Source of the DNA: JAVVTQ01 sp036653595
GTDB taxonomy: Bacteria; Bacillota; Clostridia; Oscillospirales; Ruminococcaceae
Direction: 5' to 3'
Assembly (NCBI GenBank): GCA_036653595.1
Contig: JAVVTQ010000005.1
Coordinates: forward strand, 1-64,000
Length of the DNA: 64,000 nucleotides
A program made the position numbers and the translations under genes. Below, piece by piece: positions 26,401 to 35,841 of this stretch (position 1 is its first letter; each line of letters begins with the position of its first letter). The notes beneath the pieces were generated by a model. That model did no database searches. It saw nothing but the letters and a program-made list of their open reading frames with translations, and was not told the origin of the DNA.

Positions 26401-27690
26401 TATATTGAAGAAAAAGGTATGGTGGTCAACAGGGCTGAGGAGAACAGACTGACACTCGGATGCACCGGAGTAAAGCAGACGACCGGACAGCATCCGGGAG
26501 GCATGGTTGTCGTGCCGCAGGGATATTCCATCACGGATTTCACACCTGCCCAGCACCCCGCTGACAACAGCGAAAACGGAGTTATCACGACACACTTTGA
26601 CTTTAATTCACTTCATGACACGCTTCTAAAGCTCGATGAGCTGGGGCATGAGGTTCCGACCATGTACTACTATCTTGAGAAATTCACGGGAATCAATATA
26701 AATGATGTTCCGATGAACGACCCCGAAGTGTACAAGCTCTTTACTTCGGTGGAGCCGCTCGGGTTGTCTGAGGAGGATATCGACAGCAAAACGGGAACCT
26801 TCGGGGTTCCGGAGATGGGGACTGTCACCGTCCGAAATCTTCTTGTGGAATCAAAGCCGAAAAACTTCTCAAACCTTGTGCAGGTTTCGGGCCTTTCCCA
26901 CGGCGAGGGCGTTTGGGCCGGAAACGCACAGGATTTGATTGCAAATGGGACATGTACAATTGATGAGGTAATAAGCACGCGTGACGGAATTATGACGTAT
27001 CTCATCAAAAAAGGCGTTGAGCCGAAGCTTGCCTTTGAAATTATGGAGTATACAAGAAAAGGCAAGGCCTCCTTTAAAATGACGGATGAGCACAAAAAAA
27101 TACTGCGCGAGCATGATGTTCCGGAGTGGTATATCAACAGCTGCATAACGATTAAATATCTGTTTCCAAAGGCTCATGCCGCCGCATACGTGTCCGCGGC
27201 TATTCGGCTTGCATGGTTCAAGCTTTATTATCCTATCGAGTTTTATGCGACGTATTTCACCGTCCGCGGCAGCGATATCGACACAGAAATTGCGCTTGGC
27301 ACAAAGAAGTCTGCGGTGAAAAAGCTCCATGATATGAAAAAAATCCTTGCCACAGACAAGAGAACTGCCAAGGACGAGGATGCTTATGTGGTTTTGCAGA
27401 TGATATGTGAAATGTTGGGCAGAGGCTTTGCCTTTTTGCCGGTAAGTTTGAAAAAATCACATGCAACGAAATATCTCATTGAGGATGGGAAGCTCAGACT
27501 TCCGTTTATATCTATGGGCGGAGTCGGTGCAAATGCCGCCGAGACGCTTATGCGTGTCGGAAAAAACGACTATGTTTCGGCAGAAGAAATGCTGGTAGAA
27601 CCTGGGATATCTTCCTCACTTATAGATATGCTCGACAAGGCGGGCGCGCTCGGAAATCTGCCAAAAGAGAGCCAGCTTTTGCTATTTTAA
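23407..27690 (+). CDS. polC: DNA polymerase III alpha subunit, PolC type
   Basis: The 1427-residue replicase has, in order: a variable N-terminal region, an OB-fold (about 230-310), the first half of a PHP domain (HMHTNMSSMDA near 329), an inserted DnaQ-type 3'-5' exonuclease (FDLETTGLNAA near 416), the PHP remainder, the polymerase palm and fingers, a zinc-finger-like CPNC...CPEC pair (about 899-926), and a C-terminal helix-hairpin-helix region. PolC is the leading-strand polymerase of low-GC Gram-positives. It ends the isoprenoid/envelope run, with a strong terminator behind it. Confidence 0.97.
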   Translation: MAALFSEMWSDADARFQCAKVENISVDRDGRKIGLSLFCCTYEKNVALEICEFLKKKYKNCEVRCRFHYAQNSFCESAVLELADMLSQNGLPTNGFLDGAVVRIENETVFVTLAHGGAEVLETMGFSRELCALIAESFELNVKIIYDGVTEMDKNTEIAPSDVFCAPSAKKQSGAMPAKSRTSGARALTKADMASGKIALLNDEYELILGTKPSLSSIVEIEKACSDAGKYTVCGDVFFAESALTRNNNTRYTISVTDYKGSINIKLFDLKNEYKKLAEIKSGDTLIICGNVIQDRFDNEFILKPRDIIRVKRMPKLDTCEEKRVELHMHTNMSSMDALPSAEQIVVRANSYGHRAVAITDHGVVQAFPDAQAALKLIDNPDFKIIYGMEGYYVDDATNVVKGNKDCEIDGEIICFDLETTGLNAAAERIIEIGAVRIRDGEIVDNFDTFVDPQKPIPEYITKLTGITDEMICGAPSECEALASFFEYAGDRPLMAHNANFDMSFLRTACARQQLFREMTSVDSLTLVQALFPELKKYKLDSLTNHFKLQKFSHHRANDDAAALARIYFECLKPMRERGVEKISEINAVLGGKCSKHTKANHMILLVKNHVGLKNLYVLVTKSHLKYFYNKPRIPQSELNKHREGLIIGSACEQGEVFRALLDGKTHEEIKEIAEKYDYLEIQPITNNEFLVRENTVPNRDVLLELNREIVRLGEELDKPVCATCDVHFLDEKDGIYRQILMSGKGFDDTDSQAELIFRTTDEMLEEFSYLGEEKAREVVIKNTNKIADMIEPGILPIPKGTYTPSIDGSEEQLTKMTYDAIKRRYGEHPLEMITQRAQKELDSIIGNHYAVLYIIAVKLVSKSEEDGYHVGSRGSVGSSFIANLIGISEVNPLPPYYLCPNCKHMQFVENAGSGYDIWQTQCPECGEMMTGDGHDIPFETFLGFSGDKQPDIDLNFSSLYQSRAHSYTSELFGSENVFKAGTISALKEKKAFGYVKKYIEEKGMVVNRAEENRLTLGCTGVKQTTGQHPGGMVVVPQGYSITDFTPAQHPADNSENGVITTHFDFNSLHDTLLKLDELGHEVPTMYYYLEKFTGININDVPMNDPEVYKLFTSVEPLGLSEEDIDSKTGTFGVPEMGTVTVRNLLVESKPKNFSNLVQVSGLSHGEGVWAGNAQDLIANGTCTIDEVISTRDGIMTYLIKKGVEPKLAFEIMEYTRKGKASFKMTDEHKKILREHDVPEWYINSCITIKYLFPKAHAAAYVSAAIRLAWFKLYYPIEFYATYFTVRGSDIDTEIALGTKKSAVKKLHDMKKILATDKRTAKDEDAYVVLQMICEMLGRGFAFLPVSLKKSHATKYLIEDGKLRLPFISMGGVGANAAETLMRVGKNDYVSAEEMLVEPGISSSLIDMLDKAGALGNLPKESQLLLF

Positions 27691-27700
27691 ATGTCATCAA

Positions 27701-27740
27701 AAAGGACACCTAGCCGTAAAGCGCAAAGGTGTCCTTTTTT
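27701..27740 (+). terminator. Intrinsic terminator after polC
   Basis: AAAGGACACC and GGTGTCCTTT form a ten-base stem around a 17-base loop, followed by T residues. It stands 10 bases after the polC stop. The A-rich 5' side could also help end the converging RluA transcript. Confidence 0.88.
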
Positions 27741-27812
27741 TATATCAGATTGTTTTGCAAGGCGCGGTCTGTGTTGTATTGACGATGGCAAGTCCGCGCT
27801 TTTACAGCAAAA

Positions 27813-28778
27813 CTACAGCTTGAACTGCGGAAAATACTCTTTGCAAAACCACACATCGTCCAGCTGAAAGCTTTTATTGTTGAGATAAAACAACTCTTTG
27901 TCGAGAGTTTCATTCAAATCAAAAGAAAGTCGATAAGCGCAAAGAGCCTGCCGCGTTATCTTGTAGCGCCTGTTTATCTCGCCGTTTCCATATTTTCCAT
28001 CGCCGAGTATCGGCGCGCCCAAATGCGCGAGATGGGCGCGAATTTGGTGTGTTCTGCCGGTCACAAGACCGATTTCCAAGAGATACAGACCTTTATTTTC
28101 AGAGAGCTTTTTTATTTCGGTGACAATTTGTTTTGAGCCGTCACGCTCTTTGTCGGACAGGTAGACGCGATTCAAGTCGCTGTTTTTCATGAGAAAGCAC
28201 GTATACCTGCCATCGCGTGGCGGCTCGCTGACAGTGACACAGAGGTACTTCTTGACTGCTCGGCGCTCCTTAATGATTAGATTCATGCAGGAAAGACTTG
28301 TTGAGTTTTTTGCAGCTATCACGATGCCGCTTGTTCCGCGGTCAAGTCTGTTGCACAAGGATGGCGTAAAGCAGGTCTTTTCATCGGGGTTATAGGAACC
28401 ACACTCAAAGAGGTGCCGCAGGAACCGATTTATAAGGGTATCGGTGAACTCGCTGCTGTCGTCGTGGACGAGCAGCCCTGCCGGCTTATATAAAAGGGCG
28501 ATGTTGTCGTCTTCATATATGATGGTCAGCATCCTTGATGCACTCATGAAGTTTGGCTGCTTCTTGCCCTTGCCAAAGAAATCATCATTTATATAAAGCT
28601 CAAGCACATCGCCGGCGGAAAGACGCGTGGATGCCTCACAGCGCGCCCCGTTGAGTTTTATTCTCTTGCTGCGCAAAAATTTATACATCTCGCCCCCGGA
28701 GAGGGAGGGTACGCATTTTTGAAGAAATCGGTTGAGCCGGACGCCGTCGTCCTCGGATAATATGACAAATTGTCTCAT
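27813..28778 (-). CDS. RluA-family 23S rRNA/tRNA pseudouridine synthase
   Basis: The 321-residue protein has an N-terminal S4 RNA-binding domain (about 1-65) and the RluA catalytic motif RLDRGTSGI with the nucleophilic Asp near residue 147. The C-terminal motif GRTHQIRAHLAHLGAPILGD is complete. The target uridine cannot be read from sequence; RluC- or RluD-like activity on 23S rRNA is the usual guess. A second family member is encoded at 45328. It is transcribed away from radC from overlapping promoters. Confidence 0.92.
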   Translation of the reverse strand: MRQFVILSEDDGVRLNRFLQKCVPSLSGGEMYKFLRSKRIKLNGARCEASTRLSAGDVLELYINDDFFGKGKKQPNFMSASRMLTIIYEDDNIALLYKPAGLLVHDDSSEFTDTLINRFLRHLFECGSYNPDEKTCFTPSLCNRLDRGTSGIVIAAKNSTSLSCMNLIIKERRAVKKYLCVTVSEPPRDGRYTCFLMKNSDLNRVYLSDKERDGSKQIVTEIKKLSENKGLYLLEIGLVTGRTHQIRAHLAHLGAPILGDGKYGNGEINRRYKITRQALCAYRLSFDLNETLDKELFYLNNKSFQLDDVWFCKEYFPQFKL

Positions 28779-28793
28779 AAAAACGCCTTGCTA

Positions 28794-28822
28794 TTTAACT
28801 TTATTTTCGTTTAGTATATAAT
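28794..28822 (+). promoter_or_regulatory. Promoter of radC-uvrB-uvrA
   Basis: TTTAAC, a 17-base spacer and TATAAT (28817-28822). Its -10 overlaps the -10 of the opposite promoter by two bases. Confidence 0.55.
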
Positions 28823-28841
28823 AAGAACATATATGTTGCAA
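28813..28841 (-). promoter_or_regulatory. Promoter of the RluA-family gene
   Basis: On the minus strand, TTGCAA (28836-28841), a 17-base spacer and TATACT (28813-28818). It overlaps the radC promoter, so the two polymerases probably compete. Confidence 0.55.
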
Positions 28842-28863
28842 ATAATATATTTTCGGGGGAAGT

Positions 28864-29571
28864 ATGGCGACGGTGCATGATGGTCACAGAGAACGGGTAA
28901 AAAGACGTTTTTTGACGAGCGGTCTGTCGGACTTTGAACCTCACAACGCACTGGAGCTTATTTTGTTTTATTCAATTCCCAGAAAAGATACAAATGAGCT
29001 GGCTCACAGATTAATTGACTACTTTGGCAGCTATGACAAGGTTTTTGAGGCCGAATACGAACAGCTGTTGGACGTCAAGGGCATGACGCCCAACACTGCC
29101 GCTCACATAAAGCTGCTTTTGGAATCCTACCGATATTATGAGCAGCAGAAAGACAAAAAGAATTTTGTGGTTACCTCTGGAGACACGGCAAAAAAGTACT
29201 GTGTTTCATGCTTCGTCGGAGAGACGACGGAGAAGTGCTTTATGCTCTGCTTCAATTCGAAGCTTAAACTGATAAACAGTGTGCTTGTCTCAGCGGGAAC
29301 AGTTGACAGGACCGCCATGTCGATGCGCAAGATTGTCGAAATCGCTACGGTTCAAAAAGCTGTCTCTGTCATATTGACGCATAATCATCCGGACGGGTTT
29401 GCCCTGCCGTCCGCAAATGACCTAGCTACCACGCGCTCGGCGATGAAAGCGCTTGCTATCATAGGTGTTGAGCTAAACGACCATATAATTGTGGCCGGAA
29501 AAAACGCAATATCCCTCGCTACAGAGGGCATCATCGCAAACATGAGGAAAGAGCTGGGCTTTAATGGATAA
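28864..29571 (+). CDS. radC: RadC-family JAB-domain protein
   Basis: The 235-residue protein has an N-terminal helix-hairpin-helix region and a C-terminal JAMM/MPN+ metal-binding motif, HNHPDG, with a downstream Asp. RadC was named as a DNA repair factor, but that role is not firmly established; the JAMM motif suggests a metallohydrolase. The end overlaps the uvrB start by eight bases, so it is coupled to the nucleotide excision repair genes here, which supports a DNA-linked role without proving it. Confidence 0.9.
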   Translation: MATVHDGHRERVKRRFLTSGLSDFEPHNALELILFYSIPRKDTNELAHRLIDYFGSYDKVFEAEYEQLLDVKGMTPNTAAHIKLLLESYRYYEQQKDKKNFVVTSGDTAKKYCVSCFVGETTEKCFMLCFNSKLKLINSVLVSAGTVDRTAMSMRKIVEIATVQKAVSVILTHNHPDGFALPSANDLATTRSAMKALAIIGVELNDHIIVAGKNAISLATEGIIANMRKELGFNG

Positions 29572-31525
29572 ATTTCATCTTGTCTCCGATTATAAGCCTA
29601 CGGGCGACCAGCCTCAGGCGATTGAGCAGCTGACTCAAGGACTGAACAAAGGCTACCGCGAGCAGGCACTTATGGGTGTGACGGGCAGCGGAAAAACCTT
29701 TACAATGGCAAATATTATCGCAAATGTCAACAGGCCCACGCTTGTTTTGGCACACAACAAAATATTGGCGGCGCAGCTCTGCTCGGAGTTCAGAGAGTTT
29801 TTTCCACAAAATGCCGTGGAGTATTTCGTCTCCTATTACGACTATTACCAGCCCGAAGCCTATATCCCAAACACGGATACGTATATAGAAAAGGACAGCG
29901 CAATAAACGACGAAATCGACAAGATGCGCCACTCTGCAACCTGTTCTCTGTCCGAGAGACGAGACGTGATTATTGTCGCATCAGTGTCATGTATATACAC
30001 ATTGGGAAACCCGATTGATTACAGAAACAGCATAATTTCACTTCGCCCCGGCATGATCATGAAGCGCGACGACCTCTTGCGAAAGCTTGTGGAAATTCAG
30101 TACGAGCGAAACGACATCGGCTTTGAGCGCAACAGGTTCAGAGTGCGCGGAGACGTCGTGGAGGTATTCCCGGCCTACAGCAACGACACGGCAATCAGAG
30201 CAGAGTTTTTCGGAGACACGATAGACCGTGTGAGCGAGATAAACGTCGTTACAGGCACTATGAATAAAATCGTCTCGCATGCCGCAGTCTATCCCGCCAC
30301 GCACTACATTATCCCGCGCGACACGCTGATGGAAAAGCTCAGGGACTTGCGCGAGGAGATGGACGAGAGGGTCAAGTACTTCACAGAGCACGGTAAGCTT
30401 ATCGAAGCGCAGAGAATAGCGCAAAGGACGATGTACGATATAGAGATGCTCACGGAAATAGGCATGTGCAAGGGAATAGAGAACTATTCACGAGTGCTGA
30501 CCGGCAGAGAGCCGGGAAGTATTCCATTCACTCTATTTGATTACTTTCCCGAGGATTTTCTCCTGTTTGCAGACGAGTCGCACGTGATGCTTCCGCAGCT
30601 TCGCGGCATGTATGCCGGTGACTATGCGCGCAAAAAGAATCTTGTTGATTATGGCTTTCGGTTGCCGTCGGCGTTTGACAACAGGCCGCTGCGGTTTGAG
30701 GAGTTTTTCGACAAGATAAATCAGGTCATATACACCAGCGCAACACCGGCCGAATATGAGAGAACGCACGCGGCTCAAATCGTGGAGCAGGTGATAAGAC
30801 CTACGGGGTTAATCGACCCCAAAATAACGGTCAAGCCGACAGAAGGTCAAATTGACGATGTTCTGTCAGAGATAAACATTCGCGCGGCAAAAAAAGAGCG
30901 CGTGCTTATCACAACACTGACGAAGAAAATGGCCGAGGATTTGACGGCTTATCTCGACGAAAGAGGCGTCAAGGTTCGGTACATGCATTACGACATAGAC
31001 ACTTTGGAACGCATGGAAATTTTGCGTGACCTGCGGCTGGGAGAGTTCGATGTGCTTGTCGGAATCAACCTGCTAAGAGAGGGACTCGATATCCCGGAGG
31101 TGTCGCTTGTCATCATACTCGACGCCGACAAGGAGGGCTTTCTGCGCTCGGAGACATCGCTCATTCAGACAATAGGGCGAGCTGCCCGAAATGTCGAGGG
31201 ACAAGTTATCATGTACGCAGACTGCGTCACGCCGTCTATGGAGCGCGCGATGACAGAAACGGAGCGCCGCCGCAAAATTCAAACAGACTACAACATCAAG
31301 AACAACATCACACCAACCTCAATCGTAAAGGATGTGCGAGACGTTCTTGAAATAACTTCAAATGACACAAAGACTGTGGTCGACGGCAAAAAGCTCTCAA
31401 AGAGGGAAAAGCAGGATTTGGTAGCACGCCTCACCAAGGAGATGAAGCACGCAGCGCTGCTGCTTGAATTTGAGTATGCGGCCACTCTGCGCGATAGAAT
31501 ATCAAAGCTGGAGAAAGAGAAATAG
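29564..31525 (+). CDS. uvrB: Excinuclease ABC subunit B
   Basis: The 653-residue protein has Walker A GVTGSGKT (about 39-46), the beta-hairpin region YYDYYQPEAYIP that clamps DNA near the lesion (about 92-103), helicase motifs including DESH and QTIGRAARN, and a C-terminal UVR domain that recruits UvrC. It verifies damage in nucleotide excision repair. The start lies in the end of radC, and uvrA follows after 12 bases. No uvrC is in the window. Confidence 0.98.
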   Translation: MDKFHLVSDYKPTGDQPQAIEQLTQGLNKGYREQALMGVTGSGKTFTMANIIANVNRPTLVLAHNKILAAQLCSEFREFFPQNAVEYFVSYYDYYQPEAYIPNTDTYIEKDSAINDEIDKMRHSATCSLSERRDVIIVASVSCIYTLGNPIDYRNSIISLRPGMIMKRDDLLRKLVEIQYERNDIGFERNRFRVRGDVVEVFPAYSNDTAIRAEFFGDTIDRVSEINVVTGTMNKIVSHAAVYPATHYIIPRDTLMEKLRDLREEMDERVKYFTEHGKLIEAQRIAQRTMYDIEMLTEIGMCKGIENYSRVLTGREPGSIPFTLFDYFPEDFLLFADESHVMLPQLRGMYAGDYARKKNLVDYGFRLPSAFDNRPLRFEEFFDKINQVIYTSATPAEYERTHAAQIVEQVIRPTGLIDPKITVKPTEGQIDDVLSEINIRAAKKERVLITTLTKKMAEDLTAYLDERGVKVRYMHYDIDTLERMEILRDLRLGEFDVLVGINLLREGLDIPEVSLVIILDADKEGFLRSETSLIQTIGRAARNVEGQVIMYADCVTPSMERAMTETERRRKIQTDYNIKNNITPTSIVKDVRDVLEITSNDTKTVVDGKKLSKREKQDLVARLTKEMKHAALLLEFEYAATLRDRISKLEKEK

Positions 31526-31537
31526 AGGGAAAACAAA

Positions 31538-34357
31538 TTGTCAAAGGACAACATCATCATCAAGGGTGCGCGCGAGCACAACCTAAAAAATGTAGACGTC
31601 ACAATTCCGCGCGACAAGCTCATAGTAATGACGGGCATATCAGGCTCAGGAAAATCCTCGCTCGCATTTGACACAATATACGCCGACGGTCAGCGCAGAT
31701 ATATAGAGAGTCTTTCTTCGTATGCGCGCCAGTTCCTAGGACAGATGGAAAAGCCCGATGTCGATTCGATAGAGGGTCTTTCGCCGGCTATTTCAATCGA
31801 CCAAAAGACGACCTCAAAAAACCCCCGCTCCACTGTCGGAACTGTCACGGAAATATATGACTATCTCAGGCTTTTGTTTGCCAGAATCGGTGTTCCTCAC
31901 TGCCCGATATGCGGGCGCGAGATAAAGCAGCAGACGGTGGATCAAATGGTGGATTCCGTCATGCAGCTTCCGCCCGATACAAAATTCTCCGTGCTCGCTC
32001 CCGTTGTGCGCGGCCGCAAGGGAGAGCACCAAAAGGAATTTGAGGCGGCTGCGCGCGCAGGCTTTGTGCGAGTTCGCGCGGACGGTCTTATTTATGATTT
32101 GTCTGAGCATATCGGACTTGACAAGAACAAAAAGCACAATATAGAAATAATCGTCGACAGGCTTGTGCTGGACGGCGAGGCAAGATCGCGTCTCTCTGAC
32201 TCAATAGAAACGGCGATTTCTATAAGTGGCGGTCTTGTAATAATCAATATACTCGACGGCGAGGACATGCTTTTTTCGCAGAGCTACGCTTGCCCCGAGC
32301 ACGGAGTAAGCATCGAGGAGCTGACTCCCCGCATGTTCTCTTTCAACAATCCTTTCGGTGCGTGCGAAAAATGCACCGGGTTGGGCACATTTTTGAAGGT
32401 TGACCCGGACCTTGTCATACCGAACAAAAACCTCTCGATTAAGGACGGCGCTGTCAAGGCCAGCGGCTGGAGCTACTATGACGGCAACATCTCCCAAATG
32501 TACTTTGACGCTGTGTCAAGGGCGTTTGATTTCGACATTTCAACGCCTGTCAAGGATATTCCGAGCGCTGCGCTCAACGCCATATTATTTGGAACAAGCG
32601 GTACGGCATTAAAGCTTCACAGAGAAAACGAGTTCGGCTCCGCAAGCTATAGGGGTGATTTTGAGGGAATTGTCAACAACCTTGAGCGGCGCTTTCGCGA
32701 AACTTCGAGCGATTGGATGCGCGATGAGATACAGCAGTGCATGAGCGCCGAGGATTGTCCCGAATGCCACGGAAAGCGCTTGAAGCCGACGTCGCTCGCG
32801 GTGACGGTCGGGGGAAAAAACATCACACAGCTCAGCGATATGTCTATAACCGACGCCCTTGTGTTTTTCGAGAATTTGTCCCTGTCGGAAAGGGATGGAA
32901 TGATTGCGGACAGAGTGATAAAAGAGATAAAAGAGCGTCTGGGCTTTTTGAACAATGTCGGGCTAAATTACCTCACACTTTCGCGCGCGGCGGCTACTTT
33001 GAGCGGCGGCGAAAATCAGAGGATACGTCTCGCCACGCAGATAGGCTCATCTCTTATGGGAGTGCTTTACATTCTCGATGAACCGAGTATAGGGCTGCAC
33101 CAGCGCGACAACGAAAGGCTGATTGCAACGCTCAAACGTCTGCGTGATCTTGGAAATACGCTGATTGTAGTCGAACACGACGAGGAGACTATGCGCGCAG
33201 CCGACTTTATTGTCGATGTCGGCCCGGGAGCCGGAATAAACGGCGGCGAGATTGTGTTTGCCGGCACTGTCGACGAAATTATGAAATGCGACAAGTCGAT
33301 TACCGGACAGTACCTGTCAGGCAAAAAGAAAATATCTGTGCCAAAGCAGCGCAGAAGCGGCAACGGCAAGCAGCTTGTCATAAAGGGCGCAACTCAAAAC
33401 AACCTGAAAAACATTGATGTCGCTTTTCCTCTCGGAACATTTATTTGCGTGACGGGTGTTTCCGGCTCGGGCAAATCCTCGCTCATAAATGAAATCCTAT
33501 ACAAAAAACTAAACGCCGACCTAAACGGCGCAAAATCACGTGCGGGTGAATTTAAAGCGATTGAGGGAATGGAATATTTGGATAAGGCGATAGGCATTGA
33601 CCAGTCGCCGATAGGCAGAACTCCTCGCTCCAACCCGGCTACGTATACGGGGTTGTTCACCCTGCTGCGCGATGTATTTGCTGAGACAAACGAGGCCAAA
33701 ATGCGTGGCTATGGGCCAGGTCGCTTCACCTTTAATGTCAAGGGCGGCAGGTGTGAGGCTTGTCAGGGCGATGGAATTCTAAAAATCGAAATGCACTTTT
33801 TGCCCGATATATATGTTCCGTGCGAGGTGTGCAAGGGCAAGAGATACAACCGCGAGACGCTTGAGGTGAAGTACAGAGGAAAGTCAATCTACGATGTTTT
33901 GGAGATGACGGTAGATGAGGCATGTGATTTTTTCGAAAATTTCCCGTCTGTGAACCGAAAACTCAAAACGCTCAAGGATGTAGGCCTGGGATATGTCAAG
34001 CTGGGACAGTCCTCTACGACACTTTCCGGAGGTGAGGCCCAGCGCGTTAAGCTCTCATTGGAGCTGTCAAAGCGAAGCACCGGTCAGACTGTCTATATTC
34101 TCGACGAACCGACAACGGGGCTGCACACCGCCGATGTCAGCAAGCTCATATCGGTGCTGCAAAAGCTGGTGGACAAGGGAAACACGGTTATCGTTATCGA
34201 ACACAACCTCGACATCATAAAAACATCGGACTATATAATAGATTTGGGACCCGAGGGCGGCAACAAGGGCGGCGAAATAATTGCCTGCGGAACGCCTGAG
34301 GAGGTTGCGAAAAACAAAAAATCTTACACCGGCCAGTTTCTCAAAAGAGTCTTGTGA
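31538..34357 (+). CDS. uvrA: Excinuclease ABC subunit A
   Basis: The 939-residue protein begins at TTG with GAGGGA upstream. It has two ABC ATPase halves with Walker A GISGSGKS near residue 33 and GVSGSGKS near residue 640, two LSGGE signatures, and two zinc-finger regions (CPICGREIK; CEACQGDG...CEVCKGKRY). UvrA finds helix distortions and loads UvrB. Length and domains are standard. It is the last gene of the radC-uvrB-uvrA unit; miaB follows from its own promoter. Confidence 0.98.
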   Translation: MSKDNIIIKGAREHNLKNVDVTIPRDKLIVMTGISGSGKSSLAFDTIYADGQRRYIESLSSYARQFLGQMEKPDVDSIEGLSPAISIDQKTTSKNPRSTVGTVTEIYDYLRLLFARIGVPHCPICGREIKQQTVDQMVDSVMQLPPDTKFSVLAPVVRGRKGEHQKEFEAAARAGFVRVRADGLIYDLSEHIGLDKNKKHNIEIIVDRLVLDGEARSRLSDSIETAISISGGLVIINILDGEDMLFSQSYACPEHGVSIEELTPRMFSFNNPFGACEKCTGLGTFLKVDPDLVIPNKNLSIKDGAVKASGWSYYDGNISQMYFDAVSRAFDFDISTPVKDIPSAALNAILFGTSGTALKLHRENEFGSASYRGDFEGIVNNLERRFRETSSDWMRDEIQQCMSAEDCPECHGKRLKPTSLAVTVGGKNITQLSDMSITDALVFFENLSLSERDGMIADRVIKEIKERLGFLNNVGLNYLTLSRAAATLSGGENQRIRLATQIGSSLMGVLYILDEPSIGLHQRDNERLIATLKRLRDLGNTLIVVEHDEETMRAADFIVDVGPGAGINGGEIVFAGTVDEIMKCDKSITGQYLSGKKKISVPKQRRSGNGKQLVIKGATQNNLKNIDVAFPLGTFICVTGVSGSGKSSLINEILYKKLNADLNGAKSRAGEFKAIEGMEYLDKAIGIDQSPIGRTPRSNPATYTGLFTLLRDVFAETNEAKMRGYGPGRFTFNVKGGRCEACQGDGILKIEMHFLPDIYVPCEVCKGKRYNRETLEVKYRGKSIYDVLEMTVDEACDFFENFPSVNRKLKTLKDVGLGYVKLGQSSTTLSGGEAQRVKLSLELSKRSTGQTVYILDEPTTGLHTADVSKLISVLQKLVDKGNTVIVIEHNLDIIKTSDYIIDLGPEGGNKGGEIIACGTPEEVAKNKKSYTGQFLKRVL

Positions 34358-34382
34358 TTTGGCGGGAATTTATATTAATGCA

Positions 34383-34411
34383 TTTAATAGAGCTGCCGAT
34401 GATGCTATAAT
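34383..34411 (+). promoter_or_regulatory. Promoter of miaB-ylbF-mutS-mutL-miaA-hfq
   Basis: TTTAAT, a 17-base spacer and TATAAT preceded by TGC (extended -10). It lies about 30 bases before the miaB GTG start. Confidence 0.6.
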
Positions 34412-34440
34412 TAAGAAAAATTATGGGATAGGAGCACCGC

Positions 34441-35841
34441 GTGTTAAACAATAATGTACAGTCGTGCGTCAACGACAAGACGGCGCGCCTTGCTGCGCTG
34501 CTGAAAGAAAAATACAACCGTGTGCCCGTTTGCTATGTGAGGACCTATGGCTGTCAGCAAAATGTCAGCGATAGCGAAAAAATCAAGGGCATGATGGCAA
34601 AGTCGGGTTATGAAATAGTCGATGACCCTCAAAATGCCGACCTGATAATTTTCAATACGTGCGCCGTTCGCGAGCACGCCGAGGACAGGGTTTTTGGAAA
34701 TGTTGGCGAGCTTAAAAAGCTCAAGGAGAACAACAAGAGTCTTATAATTGCGCTTGGGGGCTGCATGGTTCAGCAACCCCATATAGCGAGCAAGCTGCTC
34801 TCAAGCTATCCCTATGTTGATGTTATTTTCAACACAAACGAGCTGCAAAATCTCCCGTCTCACATCGCCGAGAGAATTGAAAAGTCAAAATCCGTTCCGG
34901 CAATACAGTGCGAAGACTACACGCTTTGTGAGGAAATGCCGATTAAGCGCGACAATGGCTTTAGGGCACATATACCCGTCATGTACGGGTGCGACAATTT
35001 CTGCTCCTACTGTGTTGTGCCGATAGTGCGTGGGCGCGAGAGGAGCAGGGATCCGCAGAAAATTGAAGCGGAATTCAAAAAGGCGATTGCGGACGGCTAT
35101 AAGGATATCATGCTTCTCGGGCAAAATGTAAATTCCTACGGAAAGCACCTCGACGGTGACATTAATTTTGCACAGCTGCTGCGGCGCCTAAACGATGTTG
35201 AGGGCGACTTTACTATCAGGTTTATGACCTCTCACCCAAAGGACGCTACAAGAGAGCTGTTTGACACAATCGCCGTTTGCGAGAAAATAAGCCGACACAT
35301 ACATCTTCCGGTTCAATCAGGAAGCGACAGAATATTGCGCGAGATGAACAGGAACTACACCAGGGCACAGTACCTTGAGCTCATCGGATATGCAAAAAAC
35401 ACAATCGAGGATGTCAGCTTTTCGAGCGACATCATTGTCGGATTTCCGGGAGAGACGCAAAGCGACTATGAGGACACAGTGTCTCTTGTTGAGGAAGTCG
35501 GATTTAAATCTCTGTTTACTTTTATCTATTCAAAACGCGAGGGCACAGCAGCCGCAAAAATGGACGATGATACCCCTCACAGCATAAAGGCAAAAAGACT
35601 AAATGAGATTATCGCAAAGCAGGAAGCTATATCATCGAGTTTAGAATGCAGGCTCGTTGGAACACAGAGGCGCGTTCTCATTACCCGGGCGCTGTCCGAT
35701 GGAAGCTTTGAGGGAAGGCTGGACGACAATTCATGTGTTACGGTTATCGGACAATGCACCGAAAACCGATTTGAAAAAGTTTTGATAACACAATATAAAA
35801 ATAAACGGTTATACGGAAAGGCGGCAAGAAATGAGCAATGA
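34441..35841 (+). CDS. miaB: tRNA-2-methylthio-N6-dimethylallyladenosine synthase MiaB
   Basis: The 466-residue protein starts at GTG with AGGAG upstream. The N-terminal methylthiotransferase domain contains TYGCQQNVSDSEKIKG with the first of three cluster-binding cysteines. The radical SAM motif CDNFCSYC is near residue 184, and a TRAM domain closes the protein. MiaB adds the 2-methylthio group to i6A37, the product of MiaA encoded five genes downstream. The end overlaps the ylbF start by 11 bases. Confidence 0.96.
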   Translation: MLNNNVQSCVNDKTARLAALLKEKYNRVPVCYVRTYGCQQNVSDSEKIKGMMAKSGYEIVDDPQNADLIIFNTCAVREHAEDRVFGNVGELKKLKENNKSLIIALGGCMVQQPHIASKLLSSYPYVDVIFNTNELQNLPSHIAERIEKSKSVPAIQCEDYTLCEEMPIKRDNGFRAHIPVMYGCDNFCSYCVVPIVRGRERSRDPQKIEAEFKKAIADGYKDIMLLGQNVNSYGKHLDGDINFAQLLRRLNDVEGDFTIRFMTSHPKDATRELFDTIAVCEKISRHIHLPVQSGSDRILREMNRNYTRAQYLELIGYAKNTIEDVSFSSDIIVGFPGETQSDYEDTVSLVEEVGFKSLFTFIYSKREGTAAAKMDDDTPHSIKAKRLNEIIAKQEAISSSLECRLVGTQRRVLITRALSDGSFEGRLDDNSCVTVIGQCTENRFEKVLITQYKNKRLYGKAARNEQ

